Assembly (NCBI GenBank): GCA_963710665.1
Contig: CAVQBC010000007.1
Coordinates: 1-64,000, forward strand
Length of the DNA stretch: 64,000 bases
Direction: 5' to 3'
Source of the DNA: CAVQBC01 sp963710665
GTDB taxonomy: Bacteria; Actinomycetota; Thermoleophilia; Solirubrobacterales; Solirubrobacteraceae
Shown here: positions 19,201 through 28,809 of the stretch, in pieces
How positions within the stretch are numbered: position 1 is the first letter of the stretch
Layout of the letters: every line of letters begins with the position of its first letter
The notes under the pieces: model-generated
The model's input: only the letters and a program-made list of their open reading frames with translations
Told to the model about the DNA's origin: nothing
The model's database searches: none
Program-made: the position numbers and the translations under genes

Positions 19201-20207
19201 ATGCCCGCGACGGTCGGCGTGATCGCCGACCCGGCCTCCGGCCGCGACATCCGGCGGCTCGTCGCGGGCGCGTCGGTGTTCGACAACGCCGAGAAGGGCA
19301 GCATGGTGTTCCGCGCCATGGCCGGGCTCGGCGAAGCGGGGGTCGAGCGGGTGCTGATGATGCCCGCCGCCGACGGCGTCGGCGCGGCGCTCGAGCGCCA
19401 GCTCTCCGGCCGCTGCGGCGCGCTCGCCGAGGCGCCCTTCCCGGTCCTGGAGGTCCTCGGTCAGGCCTCGACGGGCACGGCGCACGACACCGTGGCGGCA
19501 GTACGGGAGATGGTCGCGCGCGACGTGGCGGCGATCGTCGTGCTCGGCGGCGACGGCACCCACCGCCTGGTCGCCGCCCACTGCGGCGACATCCCGCTCC
19601 TCGCGCTCTCGACCGGGACCAACAACGCGTTCCCCGAGATGCGCGAGGCGACGGTGGCCGGACTGGCCGCCGGCCTCGTGGCCACCGGCGCGGCGCCCGC
19701 CGACGGCACCGTCGTGCGCGAGCACGGGCTCGAGGTCAGCACGAACGGGCGGCGCGAGCTCGCGCTCGTCGACGTCGCGGTGAGCACCGAGCGCTTCGTC
19801 GGCGCGCGCGCGCTGTGGAAGGCCGGCAGCGTCTCCGAGCTGTTCGTCGCCTTCGCCGGCCCGAGCGCGATCGGGCTCTCGGCGATCGCCGGCATCCTCG
19901 ACCCCGTGGCCCGCGGCGAGAGGGGAGGCACTGCACGTCCGGCTCGCCCCGCCGGGCGAGGCGGCGCGCACCGTGCGCGTCCCGCTCGCCCCCGGGCTGA
20001 TCGCGCCCGTAGGGCGTCCGCGACCACCGCCGGATCGCGGCCGGGGAGACCGTCGCGCTGCCCGCCGCGGCGGGCTGCCTGGCGCTCGACGGCGAGCGCG
20101 AGATCGAGCGCTCGGAGGCCGACGCGGCGACCGTCCGGCTCGTCCCGGGACCGCGCCGCATCGACGTCGACGCGGTCATGCGCCTGACCCGCGCGGCTGC
20201 AACCTGA
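19201..20207 (+). CDS. acoX: ATP-NAD kinase-like AcoX protein (two apparent +1 insertions near its end)
   Basis: Member of the ATP-NAD kinase fold found at the head of acetoin dehydrogenase operons. The first 240 residues are intact: VGVIADPASGRDIRRLV at the N-terminus, the diagnostic GGDGTHR loop near residue 118 and LSTGTNNAFP, the NAD kinase-type substrate loop. The frame breaks at about 19921 and again at about 20011; removing one base at each restores a normal tail ending ...VDAVMRLTRAAAT with TGA at 20205-20207. Without correction the frame stops at 20187 after Arg-rich nonsense. Its biochemical role in acetoin breakdown is not established even in characterised operons. First gene of acoX-A-B-C. 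Confidence 0.8.
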
Positions 20208-20272
20208 ACGCAACGCCCGCGGGCGTAGCCTCGGCCGGCCACCACGTCGTCGTCGCAGAGCGGAGGAGAGCG

Positions 20273-21283
20273 ATGTCCACAGCGGCCGCGCCGAGCACCG
20301 GCGAGCTCACGAACGAGGACACTGCTCGAGCACTACCGGGTGATGCGCACGATCCGGGAGTTCGAGGAGCGCCTGCACCGCGAGTTCGCGACCGGGCGAG
20401 ATCCCCGGCTTCGTCCACCTCTACGCGGGCGAGGAGGCGATCGCCGCGGGCGTCTGCGCCCACCTCGGTCCCGACGACTACATCGCCAGCACGCATCGCG
20501 GCCACGGGCACGCGATCGCGAAGGGCTGCGACGTGAAGGCGATGATGGCGGAGATCTACGGCAAGAAGACCGGCCTGTGCCACGGCAAGGGCGGCTCGAT
20601 GCACATCGCCGACCTCGACAAGGGCATGCTCGGCGCGAACGGGATCGTGGGCGGCGGGCCGCCGCTCGTGTGCGGGGTGGGGCTCTCGGCCAAGGTGCGC
20701 GGGACCGACCAGGTCGGCGTCTCCTTCATCGGCGACGGCGGCTCCAACCAGGGCACGTTCCTCGAGAGCCTCAACCTCGCCGCCGTGTGGGACGCGCCGT
20801 GCGTGTTCGTGGTCGAGAACAACGGCTACGCCGAGGCGACGTCGATCGACCTACCACCAGAAGGGCGTCGACGTCGCCAAGCGCGCCGACGGCTTCGGCA
20901 TGCCGGGGATCGTCGTCGACGGCCACGACTTCTTCGCCGTGCACGAGGCGGCCGGCGAGGCGATCCGCGCGGGCCCGCTCGGGCGGCGGGCCGACCCTGC
21001 TCGAGTGCAAGGTCAACCGCTACTTCGGGCACTTCGAGGGCGACGCAGCAGACCTACCGCGCGCCCGACGAGGTCGAGTCGATCCGCGCCGCGACGCGCG
21101 ACTGCCTCGACGAGTTCCGTCAAGCGCGTGACGTCGGCGCGGGCTGGCCGAGCAGCCGGACCTCGACAAGATCGACGCGGAGGTCGCGGAGCTCGCTCGA
21201 CGAGCGCCGTCGACGGAGGCCAAGGCGGCGCCGGACCCGACCCGGGCACGACCTGCTCACCGACGTCTACGTCGCGCTACTAG
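20273..21283 (+). pseudogene. acoA: Acetoin dehydrogenase E1 alpha subunit, frame broken by about twelve +1 insertions
   Basis: Thiamine-diphosphate-dependent E1 alpha subunit. The intact central block includes HLGPDDYIASTHRGHGHAIAKG, GKGGSMHIAD, and the TPP-binding GDGGSNQGTF...ENNGY motif (GDG-x~25-NN), all standard for AcoA/PdhA. The ATG at 20273 follows GGAGGAGAG. Reading frame is lost near 20321, 20395, 20851, 20972, 21047, 21122, 21140, 21196, 21205, 21214, 21248 and 21277; each is cured by dropping one base, giving a ~330-aa protein that ends in DLLTDVYVAY and TAG at 21281-21283. With AcoB it would decarboxylate-cleave acetoin and transfer the acetyl unit to AcoC. I suspect sequencing error rather than decay, because codon structure between breaks is perfect. 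Confidence 0.8.
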
Positions 21284-21295
21284 GAGGGATCGACC

Positions 21296-22318
21296 ATGGC
21301 TCGCGACGATCACGTTCCAGCAGGCGATCAACGAGGCCCTCGCCTCAGGAGATGGAGCGCGACAACACCGTCGTGGTGCTCGGCGAGGACGTCGTCGGCG
21401 GCGCCGGCGCGCCGGGCGACGACGACGCCTGGGGCGGCGTGCTCGGCGTCACCAAGGGGCTGTAGGGCAAGTTCCCCGGCCGGGTGATCGACACGCCGAT
21501 CTCCGAGTCGGCGTTCATCGGCGCGGCGGTCGGCGCCGCGTCCTCCGGGTTGCGCCCCGTCGTCGAGCTGATGTTCGTCGACTTCATGGGCGTCTGCTTC
21601 GACCAGATCTACAACCAGGCGGCGAAGTTCCGCTACATGTTCGGCGGCAAGGCGGTCACGCCGGTCGTCGTGCGCACGATGTGGGGCGCCGGCATCCGCG
21701 CCGCCTCCCAGCACTCGCAGGCGCTGTACCCGATCTTCACGCACGTGCCCGGGCCTGAAGGTCGTCGTGCCGTCGAACCCCTACGACGCCAAGGGCCTGC
21801 TCATCGAGGCGATCCGCGACGACGACCCGGTGATCTTCTTCGAGCACAAGGTGCTCTACGCGATGCGAGGGCGACGTCCCCGAGGAGCCCTACGCGATCC
21901 CCTTCGGCGAGGCCGAACATCGTGCGCGAGGGCGGCGACGTGACCGTGGTGGCGATCGGCCGCATGGTGCACGCTCGCCGCAGGAGGCGGCGGAGCGGCT
22001 GGCCGCGGACGGGCATCGAGTGCGAGATCGTCGACCCGCGCACGACCTCCCCGCTCGACGAGGACACGATCTTCGAGAGCGTGGAGAACGACCGGCCGGC
22101 TCGTGGTGGTCGACGAGGCCAACCCGCGCTGCGGCCTCGCGTCCGACATCGCCGCGCGCGTCGCCGAGGAGTGCTTCGACTCCCTGCAAGGCGCGCGCCG
22201 AAGATGGTCACCGCCGCCGCACACGCCGGTGCCGTTCAGCCCGGCGCTCGAGGACGCTCTACGTGCCGAGCGCCGGCCGCGATCGAGGAGGCGGTGCGCG
22301 AGGTCGCGGGCGGCGTGA
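21296..22318 (+). pseudogene. acoB: Acetoin dehydrogenase E1 beta subunit, frame broken by +1 insertions and one TAG
   Basis: Starts at ATG 21296, with AGGAGGG overlapping the acoA stop. Conserved transketolase-like pieces are clear: VVVLGEDVVGGAGAPG, GRVIDTPISESAFIGAAVGAA, ELMFVDFMGVCFDQI, KFRYMFGG and TMWGAGI. A TAG at 21463-21465 replaces the expected Tyr codon in GLYGKFPG, and single extra bases occur near 21305, 21347, 21751, 21866, 21916, 21975, 21983, 22013, 22089, 22189, 22196, 22215, 22256 and 22278. Corrected, the protein is about 335 aa and ends near 22318. It forms the alpha2beta2 E1 with AcoA and contributes the interface and lipoyl-domain binding. Confidence 0.78.
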
Positions 22319-22329
22319 GCGGCGGCGAC

Positions 22330-23477
22330 GTGAGCGGCCGAGCGCGACCGCGCCGCCAAGCTCGGCATGCCGAAGTGGGGCCTCTCGATGACGGAGGGCA
22401 CGCTCCTCGACTGGCTCGTCGAGGAGGGCGCCGAGCTCGCGGTCGGCGACGAGGTCGCGGAGGTCGAGACCGAGAAGATCAACGGGCGTGGTGGAGGCGC
22501 CGGCGGCCGGCGTGCTGCGCCGGCGGGTCGCGGAGGAGGGCGAGGTGATCCCGGTCGGCGGCCTGCTGGGGGTGATCGCCGGCGCCGACGGTGTCCGACG
22601 AGGACATCGACGCGCTTCGTGGCCGACTTCGAGGCCTCGTTCGTCCCCGGCGAGGAGGAGGAGGGCGCGGGCCCGCAGCCCGAGACCGTCGAGGTGGACG
22701 GCGCGGCGCCCTACGCGTGCTCGAACAGGGCGAGGGCGACGAGGCTGATCGTCCTGCTGCACGGCTTCGGCGGCGACCTCGGCAACTGGATGTTCAACGC
22801 CGAGGCGCTGGCCGGCGGGCGGCGCGGTGCTCGCGATCGACCTGCCCGGGCCACGGCGGAGTCGACGAAGGACGTCGGCGCCGGCGACCTCGACGCGCTC
22901 ACCGACGCGCTCGCCGCAGGTGCTCGACGCGCCGCGGCGTCGAGCGCGCGCACCTGGCGGGGCACTCGATGGGCGGCCTCGTGGCCGCGGCGCTCGCGCG
23001 TCCGCGCGCCCGACCGCGTGGCGAGCCTGGCGCTGATCGCGCCGCGTCGGGTTCGGGGAGGAGATCAACGCCGAGTACATCGACGGCTTCGTCGCGGCGC
23101 GCACGCGGCGCGAGCTCAAGCCGGTGCTCGCGCTGCTGTTCTCCGACCCGGGGCTGATCACGCGCCAGCTCGTCGACGACGTCCTGCGCTACAAGCGCCT
23201 CGACGGCGTCGACGACGCGCTGGGGACGCTCGCGTCCTCGCTGTTCCCCGGCGGCCGCCAGACGCGGATGATCGCCCCCGAGCTCGGCGACGCCGGCGTG
23301 CCCGTGCTCGTCGTGTGGGGCGCGGAGGACCGGGTCCTCCCGGCCTCCGGCGCCGAGCGGGCGCCCGCCGGCGCGCGGGTGGAGGTGCTCGAAGGCCGCG
23401 GCCACTCGCCCCACATGGAGGCGGCGGGCGACGTCACCCGGCTGCTGCAGGAGCCCGTCGCGGGGGCCCGGGTGTGA
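22330..23477 (+). pseudogene. acoC: Acetoin dehydrogenase E2: lipoyl domain fused to alpha/beta hydrolase, frame broken
   Basis: Reads from GTG 22330 after correcting single-base insertions. The N-terminal lipoyl domain is clear (KLGMPKWGLSMTEG..., lysine site in VETEKING near residue 50). A linker leads into an alpha/beta hydrolase fold with HGFGGDLGNWMFN, nucleophile motif GHSMGG and late DRVLPA...GHSPHME (Asp/His of the triad). This two-domain layout is the AcoC type and differs from classical E2 acyltransferases. Insertions recur between ~22339 and ~23047; after that the last 140 codons are intact and stop at 23477. The 3' end overlaps the convergent regulator gene by 44 bases. No E3 (acoL) gene follows. 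Confidence 0.8.
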
Positions 23478-25017
23478 CGCCGTAGCGCCGTCGCAGCAGC
23501 GCGGCGTGCGCCCGCACGGGCGCGCGCCGCGCATCGGCGGCGCCCAGGCGGCCGAGCAGGGCCTCGTGCGCGGGCAGGTCGTCGCGTCCCGACGCGCTCG
23601 CGGTCCAGGCGAGCAGCGGCTCCGGCCCCGCGGCGTCCATCGCGCTCGCGCGGAGGGCCGCGTCGAGCTCCTCGCGCGCCTCCACGATGCCGGGGGCGTC
23701 GGCGCGCGGCAGCAACGGGCCGCGGTAGCGGGCGAGCGCGTCCTCGGGGCGACCGGCGCGCAGCAGGCGCTCGACCTCGACGAAGTCCGCCTCCACGGTG
23801 GCCGCGAGGCGGTACGGGCGCGCGCGCAGCGCGCCACCCAGGAGCCGGCGCAGCCGCGAGACCTCGGCGCGCGCGCTGATCGGGTTGCCGGGCTCGCCGT
23901 AGAGGTGCAGCGCGAGCTGCTCGGACGTCAGTCCCTCGGGGTGCATCACGAGCAACGCGAGGATCTCCGCGTGGCGCTCGGAGAGCGGGAGCCGTCGTCG
24001 TCGAGGACGGCCTCGGGCCGCGGACCGCCGAGCAGGGTCAGCGCGAGGCGGGGGCGCGGGGATGGGTCGTGGCGGCGTCCGTTGCCGGGTGTGCGCCTGC
24101 CCAGCGCGGCGCACGACCACCCCGCCGGTGTCGTGGAGCGGCTCGGCGACGCCCTCGCCGCCGTCCGGCAGCCGCACGCCGCCGCCGTCCGCCGGCACCT
24201 CGAGGCGGCCGCCGACCCAGCCGGCGGGACGGGCCATCAGCACCCGCCCGCCGTCCGAGACGAGCGCGCTGTCCTCGTCGTGGAAGGCGGCGAGGAAGCG
24301 CTCGCGGAGGCGCTCGTGACGCTCGTACATGCGCCGGCGCAGCGCGTCCTCCGCCATCTCCGCGGCGGCCGTCACGAGCGCGAGGCTGTACGGGTGCGCG
24401 GTGGCGATCGGGCCGCTCACGTCGACGAAGCCGACCGGCGCGCCGGTCTCGGGATCGTGGATCGGCGCGCACGAGCAGGTCCACGTGTGCTGGGCGCGGA
24501 CGAGGTGCTCGGCGGAGAACACCTGCACCGGGTGGTCGAGCGCGAGCGCGGTGCCGACCGCGTTGGTGCCGGCCGTGCACTCGCTCCAGCGCACGCCCTC
24601 GACGAAGCCGATGTCGCCGGCGCGCAGCCGCACCTGCGGATGCCCCTCCATCCACAGCACGTTCGCCTGCTCGTCGCCGACCACGAGGACGTGGCGGGCG
24701 TCGGAGGCGACGAGGCCGCCGAGCATGTGGCGCAGCGCCGGCATCACGGCCGCCAGCGGATGGTCGTCGCGCACCGCCGGGACGTCGTCGGCCGCGTAGA
24801 CGACCGGCGCGTGCTGGTGCTCGGGGTCCACCCCGGCCGCGAACGCCCGCTGCCACGAGGCGTCGATGAGCGGGCGCAGCGCCAGCGGGCCCTCGCTCCC
24901 GCTCAGCCGGGCCGCGTGGGTACGGCCCAGCAGGCGGGCGTACTCCACGGTGTCGGTGGCCGCATCGACGGCCACCCAGGGGTCGCGGGCTGCCATCCGT
25001 CTCTCCTCGGGGCGCAT
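23434..25017 (-). CDS. GAF-domain transcriptional regulator with winged-helix C-terminus (AcoR-like sensor)
   Basis: 527 aa in the raw frame. The N-terminal half resembles the sensor part of AcoR-type activators: SWQRAFAAGVDPEH, then a GAF domain with FVEGVRWSECTAGTNAVGTALAL and CSCAPIHDPETGAPVGFVDVSG (residues ~130-200). The sigma-54 AAA+ module is absent. Instead the C-terminus has a winged-helix/BTAD-like DNA-binding region, LPLSERHAEILALLVMHPEGLTSEQLALHLYG with SARAEVSRLRRLLGG. Two compensating frame slips near 24065 and 23995 hide a linker reading RLALTLLGGPRPEAVLDDDG. It faces the aco operon convergently, so it most likely senses acetoin or a related ligand and controls that operon. Start could also be ATG 24996. 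Confidence 0.78.
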   Translation of the reverse strand: MRPEERRMAARDPWVAVDAATDTVEYARLLGRTHAARLSGSEGPLALRPLIDASWQRAFAAGVDPEHQHAPVVYAADDVPAVRDDHPLAAVMPALRHMLGGLVASDARHVLVVGDEQANVLWMEGHPQVRLRAGDIGFVEGVRWSECTAGTNAVGTALALDHPVQVFSAEHLVRAQHTWTCSCAPIHDPETGAPVGFVDVSGPIATAHPYSLALVTAAAEMAEDALRRRMYERHERLRERFLAAFHDEDSALVSDGGRVLMARPAGWVGGRLEVPADGGGVRLPDGGEGVAEPLHDTGGVVVRRAGQAHTRQRTPPRPIPAPPPRADPARRSAARGRPRRRRLPLSERHAEILALLVMHPEGLTSEQLALHLYGEPGNPISARAEVSRLRRLLGGALRARPYRLAATVEADFVEVERLLRAGRPEDALARYRGPLLPRADAPGIVEAREELDAALRASAMDAAGPEPLLAWTASASGRDDLPAHEALLGRLGAADARRAPVRAHAALLRRRYGVTPGPPRRAPAAAG

Positions 25018-25084
25018 GGTATCCCTGCCGGGCGGTGCGGCGACCCCTGCGCCGGGACCCGGCGTCGGCTAGGCTCGCCCACTG

Positions 25085-25591
25085 ATGGCAGAGCCCGATC
25101 CGCGTCCCGTGATCGTCGCCTACGACGGCTCGACCGCCTCGCACGAGGTGGTCCGCGAGGCCGTCCATCTCCTCGGGCACCGCTTCATGCTCATCGTCAC
25201 CGTGTGGGAGCCGGGTCTCGCCGCGATGACCGCCGCGCCGACGCCCGACGCGTTCGGCATGCGCCCGCTGCCGCCGGATGCCGAGACCGTGATGGAGGTC
25301 GACGCGGCGATGCGCAACCACGCGGAGAGCGTGGCCGCCGACGGTGCCGAGTTCGCCCGCTCGCTGGGCGCGGCCGCCGAGCCGCTCCCGGTCCCCGACG
25401 AGCTCGACGTCGCGGACACCATCGTCCAGCTCGCCGACGAGCACGACGCCCAGGCCGTGGTGGTCGGCTCGCGCGGGCTGTCGGGCATCCGCTCGCGCTT
25501 CCTCGGGAGCACCTCGCGGCGCGTGCTCGACCACTGCGCGCGCCCCGTGGTCGTCATCCGCGGCGAGCACGGCTCGCCGCATCACGACTGA
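25085..25591 (+). CDS. Universal stress protein (UspA family)
   Basis: 168 aa single Usp domain. N-terminal strand VIVAYDGSTASHEVVREAV carries the conserved Asp and Ser, and the C-terminal ATP-binding loop GSRGLSGIRSRFLGSTSRRV fits G-x2-G-x9-G-(S/T), so it is of the ATP-binding type. RPVVVIRGE closes the domain. Such proteins help survival during starvation, oxidative stress or dormancy; the partner is unknown. The ATG is at 25085, 67 bases from the divergent GAF regulator start, so the two share a short promoter region. Confidence 0.9.
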   Translation: MAEPDPRPVIVAYDGSTASHEVVREAVHLLGHRFMLIVTVWEPGLAAMTAAPTPDAFGMRPLPPDAETVMEVDAAMRNHAESVAADGAEFARSLGAAAEPLPVPDELDVADTIVQLADEHDAQAVVVGSRGLSGIRSRFLGSTSRRVLDHCARPVVVIRGEHGSPHHD

Positions 25592-25631
25592 GCGACGCCG
25601 CGGCCCCGGCTACGCGCTAGCGTGGCAGCCG

Positions 25632-27383
25632 ATGGCTGTCCCCCGCCTGCGCGTCCCCGCCCGGCTCGCCGACGGCTCGCTGCGCCAGGCCGCGGGACTC
25701 GTCTCCGACGAGGTCGACCTCTACCACCGCACGTACTCGACGCTGCTGCGCTCGTCGGGCGAGACGGCGCTGCGCGTGCTCGAGCCCTCGCACGCGGCGA
25801 TGACGTCCAGCCTGCACAGCCTGGCGGGCGCCGACGAGCTCGACCTCGGCGCCTTCCTGTACGCGCTGCGCCGCCTCCCGGAGGACATCTGGAAGGCGTC
25901 GGTGATCGTCATGGGCCAGGAGGCCGAGGCCTTCCACCGCCAGGGCCTCGGCCCGCTCGACTCGTGGACGCCGGTCGAGGCCCCCGCCCGGCGCCGCCGC
26001 TGGTACGACAGCGGCACCGGCACGATGGCGGTGCTGCTGGCCTCCACCTCGGACCTCGACGACCTCATCCCCACGCTCGTCGCCTACCAGGTGGAGTGGA
26101 ACAAGCTCTCGCTGCGCGTGCGCACGCTCGGCGCGCCTCCGCCGCCGTCCGGCAACGGCGCCGAGCCGAACGCCGACGCCTACGCGGAGCTCTACGGCGG
26201 CTCGGTCGAGGACTGGCTGCGCTTCCCCGGCGCCTGGCGCGGAACGCTCGACTCCTTCCTGCAGACCGTCTCCGAACGCCGGCTCAGCCTCCGCGTGCGC
26301 ATGCTGGGCGGCAGCCAGGCGGGCTACGCGCGCGTCACCCGCCGCTGGTGGAGCCCGGTGGCCGGCTGCCTGGCCGAGCAGGGGCTCGGGGAGCGCCCGC
26401 TGTACTTCGTCTCCTCCAACACGCACTCGCTGGTCAACTGCGTGACCGGCGTGGCGCGCTCGCGCGAGGCCGCGGTCACCGACTTCGTGGAGGCCCACGG
26501 CCCCACCGACCTTCGCGACGAGCTGCACCGCTTCCGCGAGGGCCACGGCGAGGGGGCGTGGGAGAACCTCCTCTACTACGGCGCGCGGCTGTTCTTCGAG
26601 GCGCAGCCCGACGGCGGCCCCGAGTGGGAGCGCCGCCGCGCCGAGGAGCACGCGGTCGGCGTCACGCACCTCTCGAGCCGCACCGCGCTGCGGGTCTCGG
26701 CGCAGGTGATCGTCCTCGACCGCCTCGACCCCGCGGGCCTCGACCCGCGCCTCGGCCCGGTCGACGCCGCGGCGCTGGCCGCCTCACCGGGGGTGATCGT
26801 CAACATCGAGTATCCGCTCGGCGTCGCCGCCTACAACATCCTGCGCGAGCTGACGACCGCCCACGACACGCTGCGCGGCGTCTACGTGCTCGGCAAGGCC
26901 GCCACGCTGAACGCCGACGTCGGCGACGTGCTGATCTCCGACGTCATCCACGACGAGCACTCGGGCTCGACCTACTGGCTCGACAACGCGTTCTCGTTCG
27001 ACGACATCGCGCCCTTCCTGGTGTTCGGCTCGGGCCTCGACAACCAGCGGGCGGTCACGGTCAAGTCGACGTTCCTGCAGAACCGCCAGTACCTCGACTT
27101 CTACTACCGCGAGGCCTACACGGTGGTCGAGATGGAGGCCGGCCCGTACTGCAACGCGGTCTACGAGATCGCCGACGTCGACCGCTACCCGGTCGGTGAG
27201 GCGGTCAACTTCTCCAAGCTCCCGATCGACTTCGGGATCATCCACTACGCCTCCGACACGCCCTACACGCAGGCGCGCACGCTCGGCGCCCGCGGGCTCT
27301 CCTACTTCGGGATGGACTCCACCTACGCCTCCTCGCTCGCGATCCTGCGCCGCATCCTCACGCGCGAGGACGTCCTGCCGTGA
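25632..27383 (+). CDS. Large conserved protein with nucleoside phosphorylase-like C-terminus (DUF6909-like)
   Basis: 583 aa, cytosolic, no signal or TM. I recognise no characterised homologue with certainty; it looks like the DUF6909 group. The N-terminal ~200 residues are helical (DLYHRTYSTLLRSSGE, LGAFLYALRRLPEDIWKASV). Residues ~400-560 resemble the phosphorylase/nucleosidase fold: GVYVLGKAATLNADVGDVLISDV, DEHSGSTYWLDN and VVEMEAGPYCNAVYE, the last close to the VEMEA motif that binds ribose in MTA/SAH nucleosidases and PNPs. This suggests a nucleoside- or sugar-processing or sensing role. The stop overlaps the GTG of the DUF2252 gene (GTGA), so the two are translationally coupled. Confidence 0.65.
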   Translation: MAVPRLRVPARLADGSLRQAAGLVSDEVDLYHRTYSTLLRSSGETALRVLEPSHAAMTSSLHSLAGADELDLGAFLYALRRLPEDIWKASVIVMGQEAEAFHRQGLGPLDSWTPVEAPARRRRWYDSGTGTMAVLLASTSDLDDLIPTLVAYQVEWNKLSLRVRTLGAPPPPSGNGAEPNADAYAELYGGSVEDWLRFPGAWRGTLDSFLQTVSERRLSLRVRMLGGSQAGYARVTRRWWSPVAGCLAEQGLGERPLYFVSSNTHSLVNCVTGVARSREAAVTDFVEAHGPTDLRDELHRFREGHGEGAWENLLYYGARLFFEAQPDGGPEWERRRAEEHAVGVTHLSSRTALRVSAQVIVLDRLDPAGLDPRLGPVDAAALAASPGVIVNIEYPLGVAAYNILRELTTAHDTLRGVYVLGKAATLNADVGDVLISDVIHDEHSGSTYWLDNAFSFDDIAPFLVFGSGLDNQRAVTVKSTFLQNRQYLDFYYREAYTVVEMEAGPYCNAVYEIADVDRYPVGEAVNFSKLPIDFGIIHYASDTPYTQARTLGARGLSYFGMDSTYASSLAILRRILTREDVLP

Positions 27384-28720
27384 CGGCGCCCGCCGTCGCG
27401 GACATCGCCCGCTCGGACGGCGAGCGCCAGGAGCAGATCGTCGACGTCCTCGGCGAGGCCTTCGCCGACCTGATCGAGGCCGACCCGCGCGCCTTCCGGC
27501 GCAAGTTCCGCAAGATGGCCGCGGACCCGTTCGCGTTCTACCGCGGCGCCGCCTGCCTGTTCTACGCCGACGTCGCGGGGCTCGAGGACCGCTGGGCGGA
27601 CGAGCGCACGAGCCGCGTCTGGATCCAGGGCGACCTGCACGCCGAGAACTACGGGACCTACATGGACTCCGAGGGCGTGCTCGTCTTCGACGTCAACGAC
27701 TTCGACGAGGCCTACCTCGGGCCGTTCAGCTGGGACCTCCGGCGGATGGCGGCGAGCCTCGCGCTGCTGGGCTTCGCCAAGGCGCTCTCCGACGACGCCA
27801 TCCGGCGGATGATCACGACCTACGCGGGCGCCTACGCCGAGCAGGTGCGCGCGTTCGCGGGCGGCGACCGGGACGAGGAGTTCCGGCTCACGCTGCACAA
27901 CACCGAGGGCGTGCTGCACTCCGTGCTCGCCGCGGCGCGGCTCGAGAGCCGGCTGCACCTGCTCGAGGCGGTCACCGTGATCGACGAAGAGGACCGTCGC
28001 TTCCGCGAGGGCTCCGGGGTGCGGCGGCTGGACGAGGACGAGGAGGCCGAGGTGCGCGAGGCCTACGAGCGCTACCTCGACACGATCCCCGCCGGCAAGC
28101 GCCAGCAGAGCCTCTCCTACGCGGTCAAGGACGTGGTGGGGCGTGCCGGCTTCGGGATCGGCAGCGCCGGCCTGCCCGCCTACAACCTGCTCGTCGAGGG
28201 CCGCACGCAGGCGCTCGAGAACGACATCGTGCTCTCCATCAAGCAGGGCAACGTGCCCGCGCCGAGCCGCGTCGTCCCCGACGAGCACATCCGCGGCTAC
28301 TTCGACCACCAGGGCCACCGCACCGCGGTCTCCCAGCGGGCGCTGCAGGCCCACGCCGACCCGTGGCTCGGGTGGTGCGAGCTGCGCGGCGTCGGCCAGG
28401 TGGTCTCCGAGCTCTCGCCCTACGAGGCCGACATCGACTGGGGCGCCGTCACCGACCTCGACGAGATCTTCCCGCTGCTGCGCTACCTCGGGCAGGCGAC
28501 GGCGAAGATCCATTGCGTGTCGGACGCCGGGTCCGACCAGGCGCTGGTCGACTTCCAGACCGAGGAGGCGATCGCGGCCGCGGTCGGCGACGAGGAGGAG
28601 GCGTTGGCGACCGAGCTCGCGGAGTTCGGGGCCGCCTACGGCGCGCTCGCGCGCGACGACCACCGGCGCTTCGTCGACGCGTTCCGCAACGGCGCCATCC
28701 CGGGCGTGCCGGCGGACTAG
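27380..28720 (+). CDS. DUF2252 domain protein (kinase-fold-like)
   Basis: 446 aa starting at a GTG that overlaps the previous stop. Family hallmarks are present in order: FYRGAACLFYADV (~55-67), WIQGDLHAENYGTY (~83-96, with a GDxHxxN motif like the catalytic loop of aminoglycoside phosphotransferase-type kinases), VFDVNDFDEAYLGPFSWDLRRM (~104-126, DxNDFDE as the metal-binding motif) and LSYAVKDVVGRAGFGIGS (~245). The fold is thought to be protein-kinase-like, but activity is unproven. Coupling to the upstream phosphorylase-like gene suggests a joint pathway, for example nucleoside or sugar salvage. The last bases lie in a direct repeat also found at 29772. Confidence 0.85.
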   Translation: MTAPAVADIARSDGERQEQIVDVLGEAFADLIEADPRAFRRKFRKMAADPFAFYRGAACLFYADVAGLEDRWADERTSRVWIQGDLHAENYGTYMDSEGVLVFDVNDFDEAYLGPFSWDLRRMAASLALLGFAKALSDDAIRRMITTYAGAYAEQVRAFAGGDRDEEFRLTLHNTEGVLHSVLAAARLESRLHLLEAVTVIDEEDRRFREGSGVRRLDEDEEAEVREAYERYLDTIPAGKRQQSLSYAVKDVVGRAGFGIGSAGLPAYNLLVEGRTQALENDIVLSIKQGNVPAPSRVVPDEHIRGYFDHQGHRTAVSQRALQAHADPWLGWCELRGVGQVVSELSPYEADIDWGAVTDLDEIFPLLRYLGQATAKIHCVSDAGSDQALVDFQTEEAIAAAVGDEEEALATELAEFGAAYGALARDDHRRFVDAFRNGAIPGVPAD

Positions 28721-28767
28721 TGGCCGAGGACGTCGCCGCCCAGCGGGAACTGGTCCTCGCGCTCGCG
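28708..28767. repeat. Left copy of a direct repeat flanking the DUF2238 gene
   Basis: Consists of GCCGGCGGACTAG (28708-28720, end of the DUF2252 gene), TGG, then 44 bases (28724-28767) identical to 29791-29834. The 44-base part is the 3' end of the M23 peptidase gene, so this copy is a detached gene end. Offset between copies is 1064-1067 bases. Confidence 0.9.
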
Positions 28768-28809
28768 ATGGCCGGCGTGTATCGGCACGGCCAGTCACAG
28801 CTGACCTCA

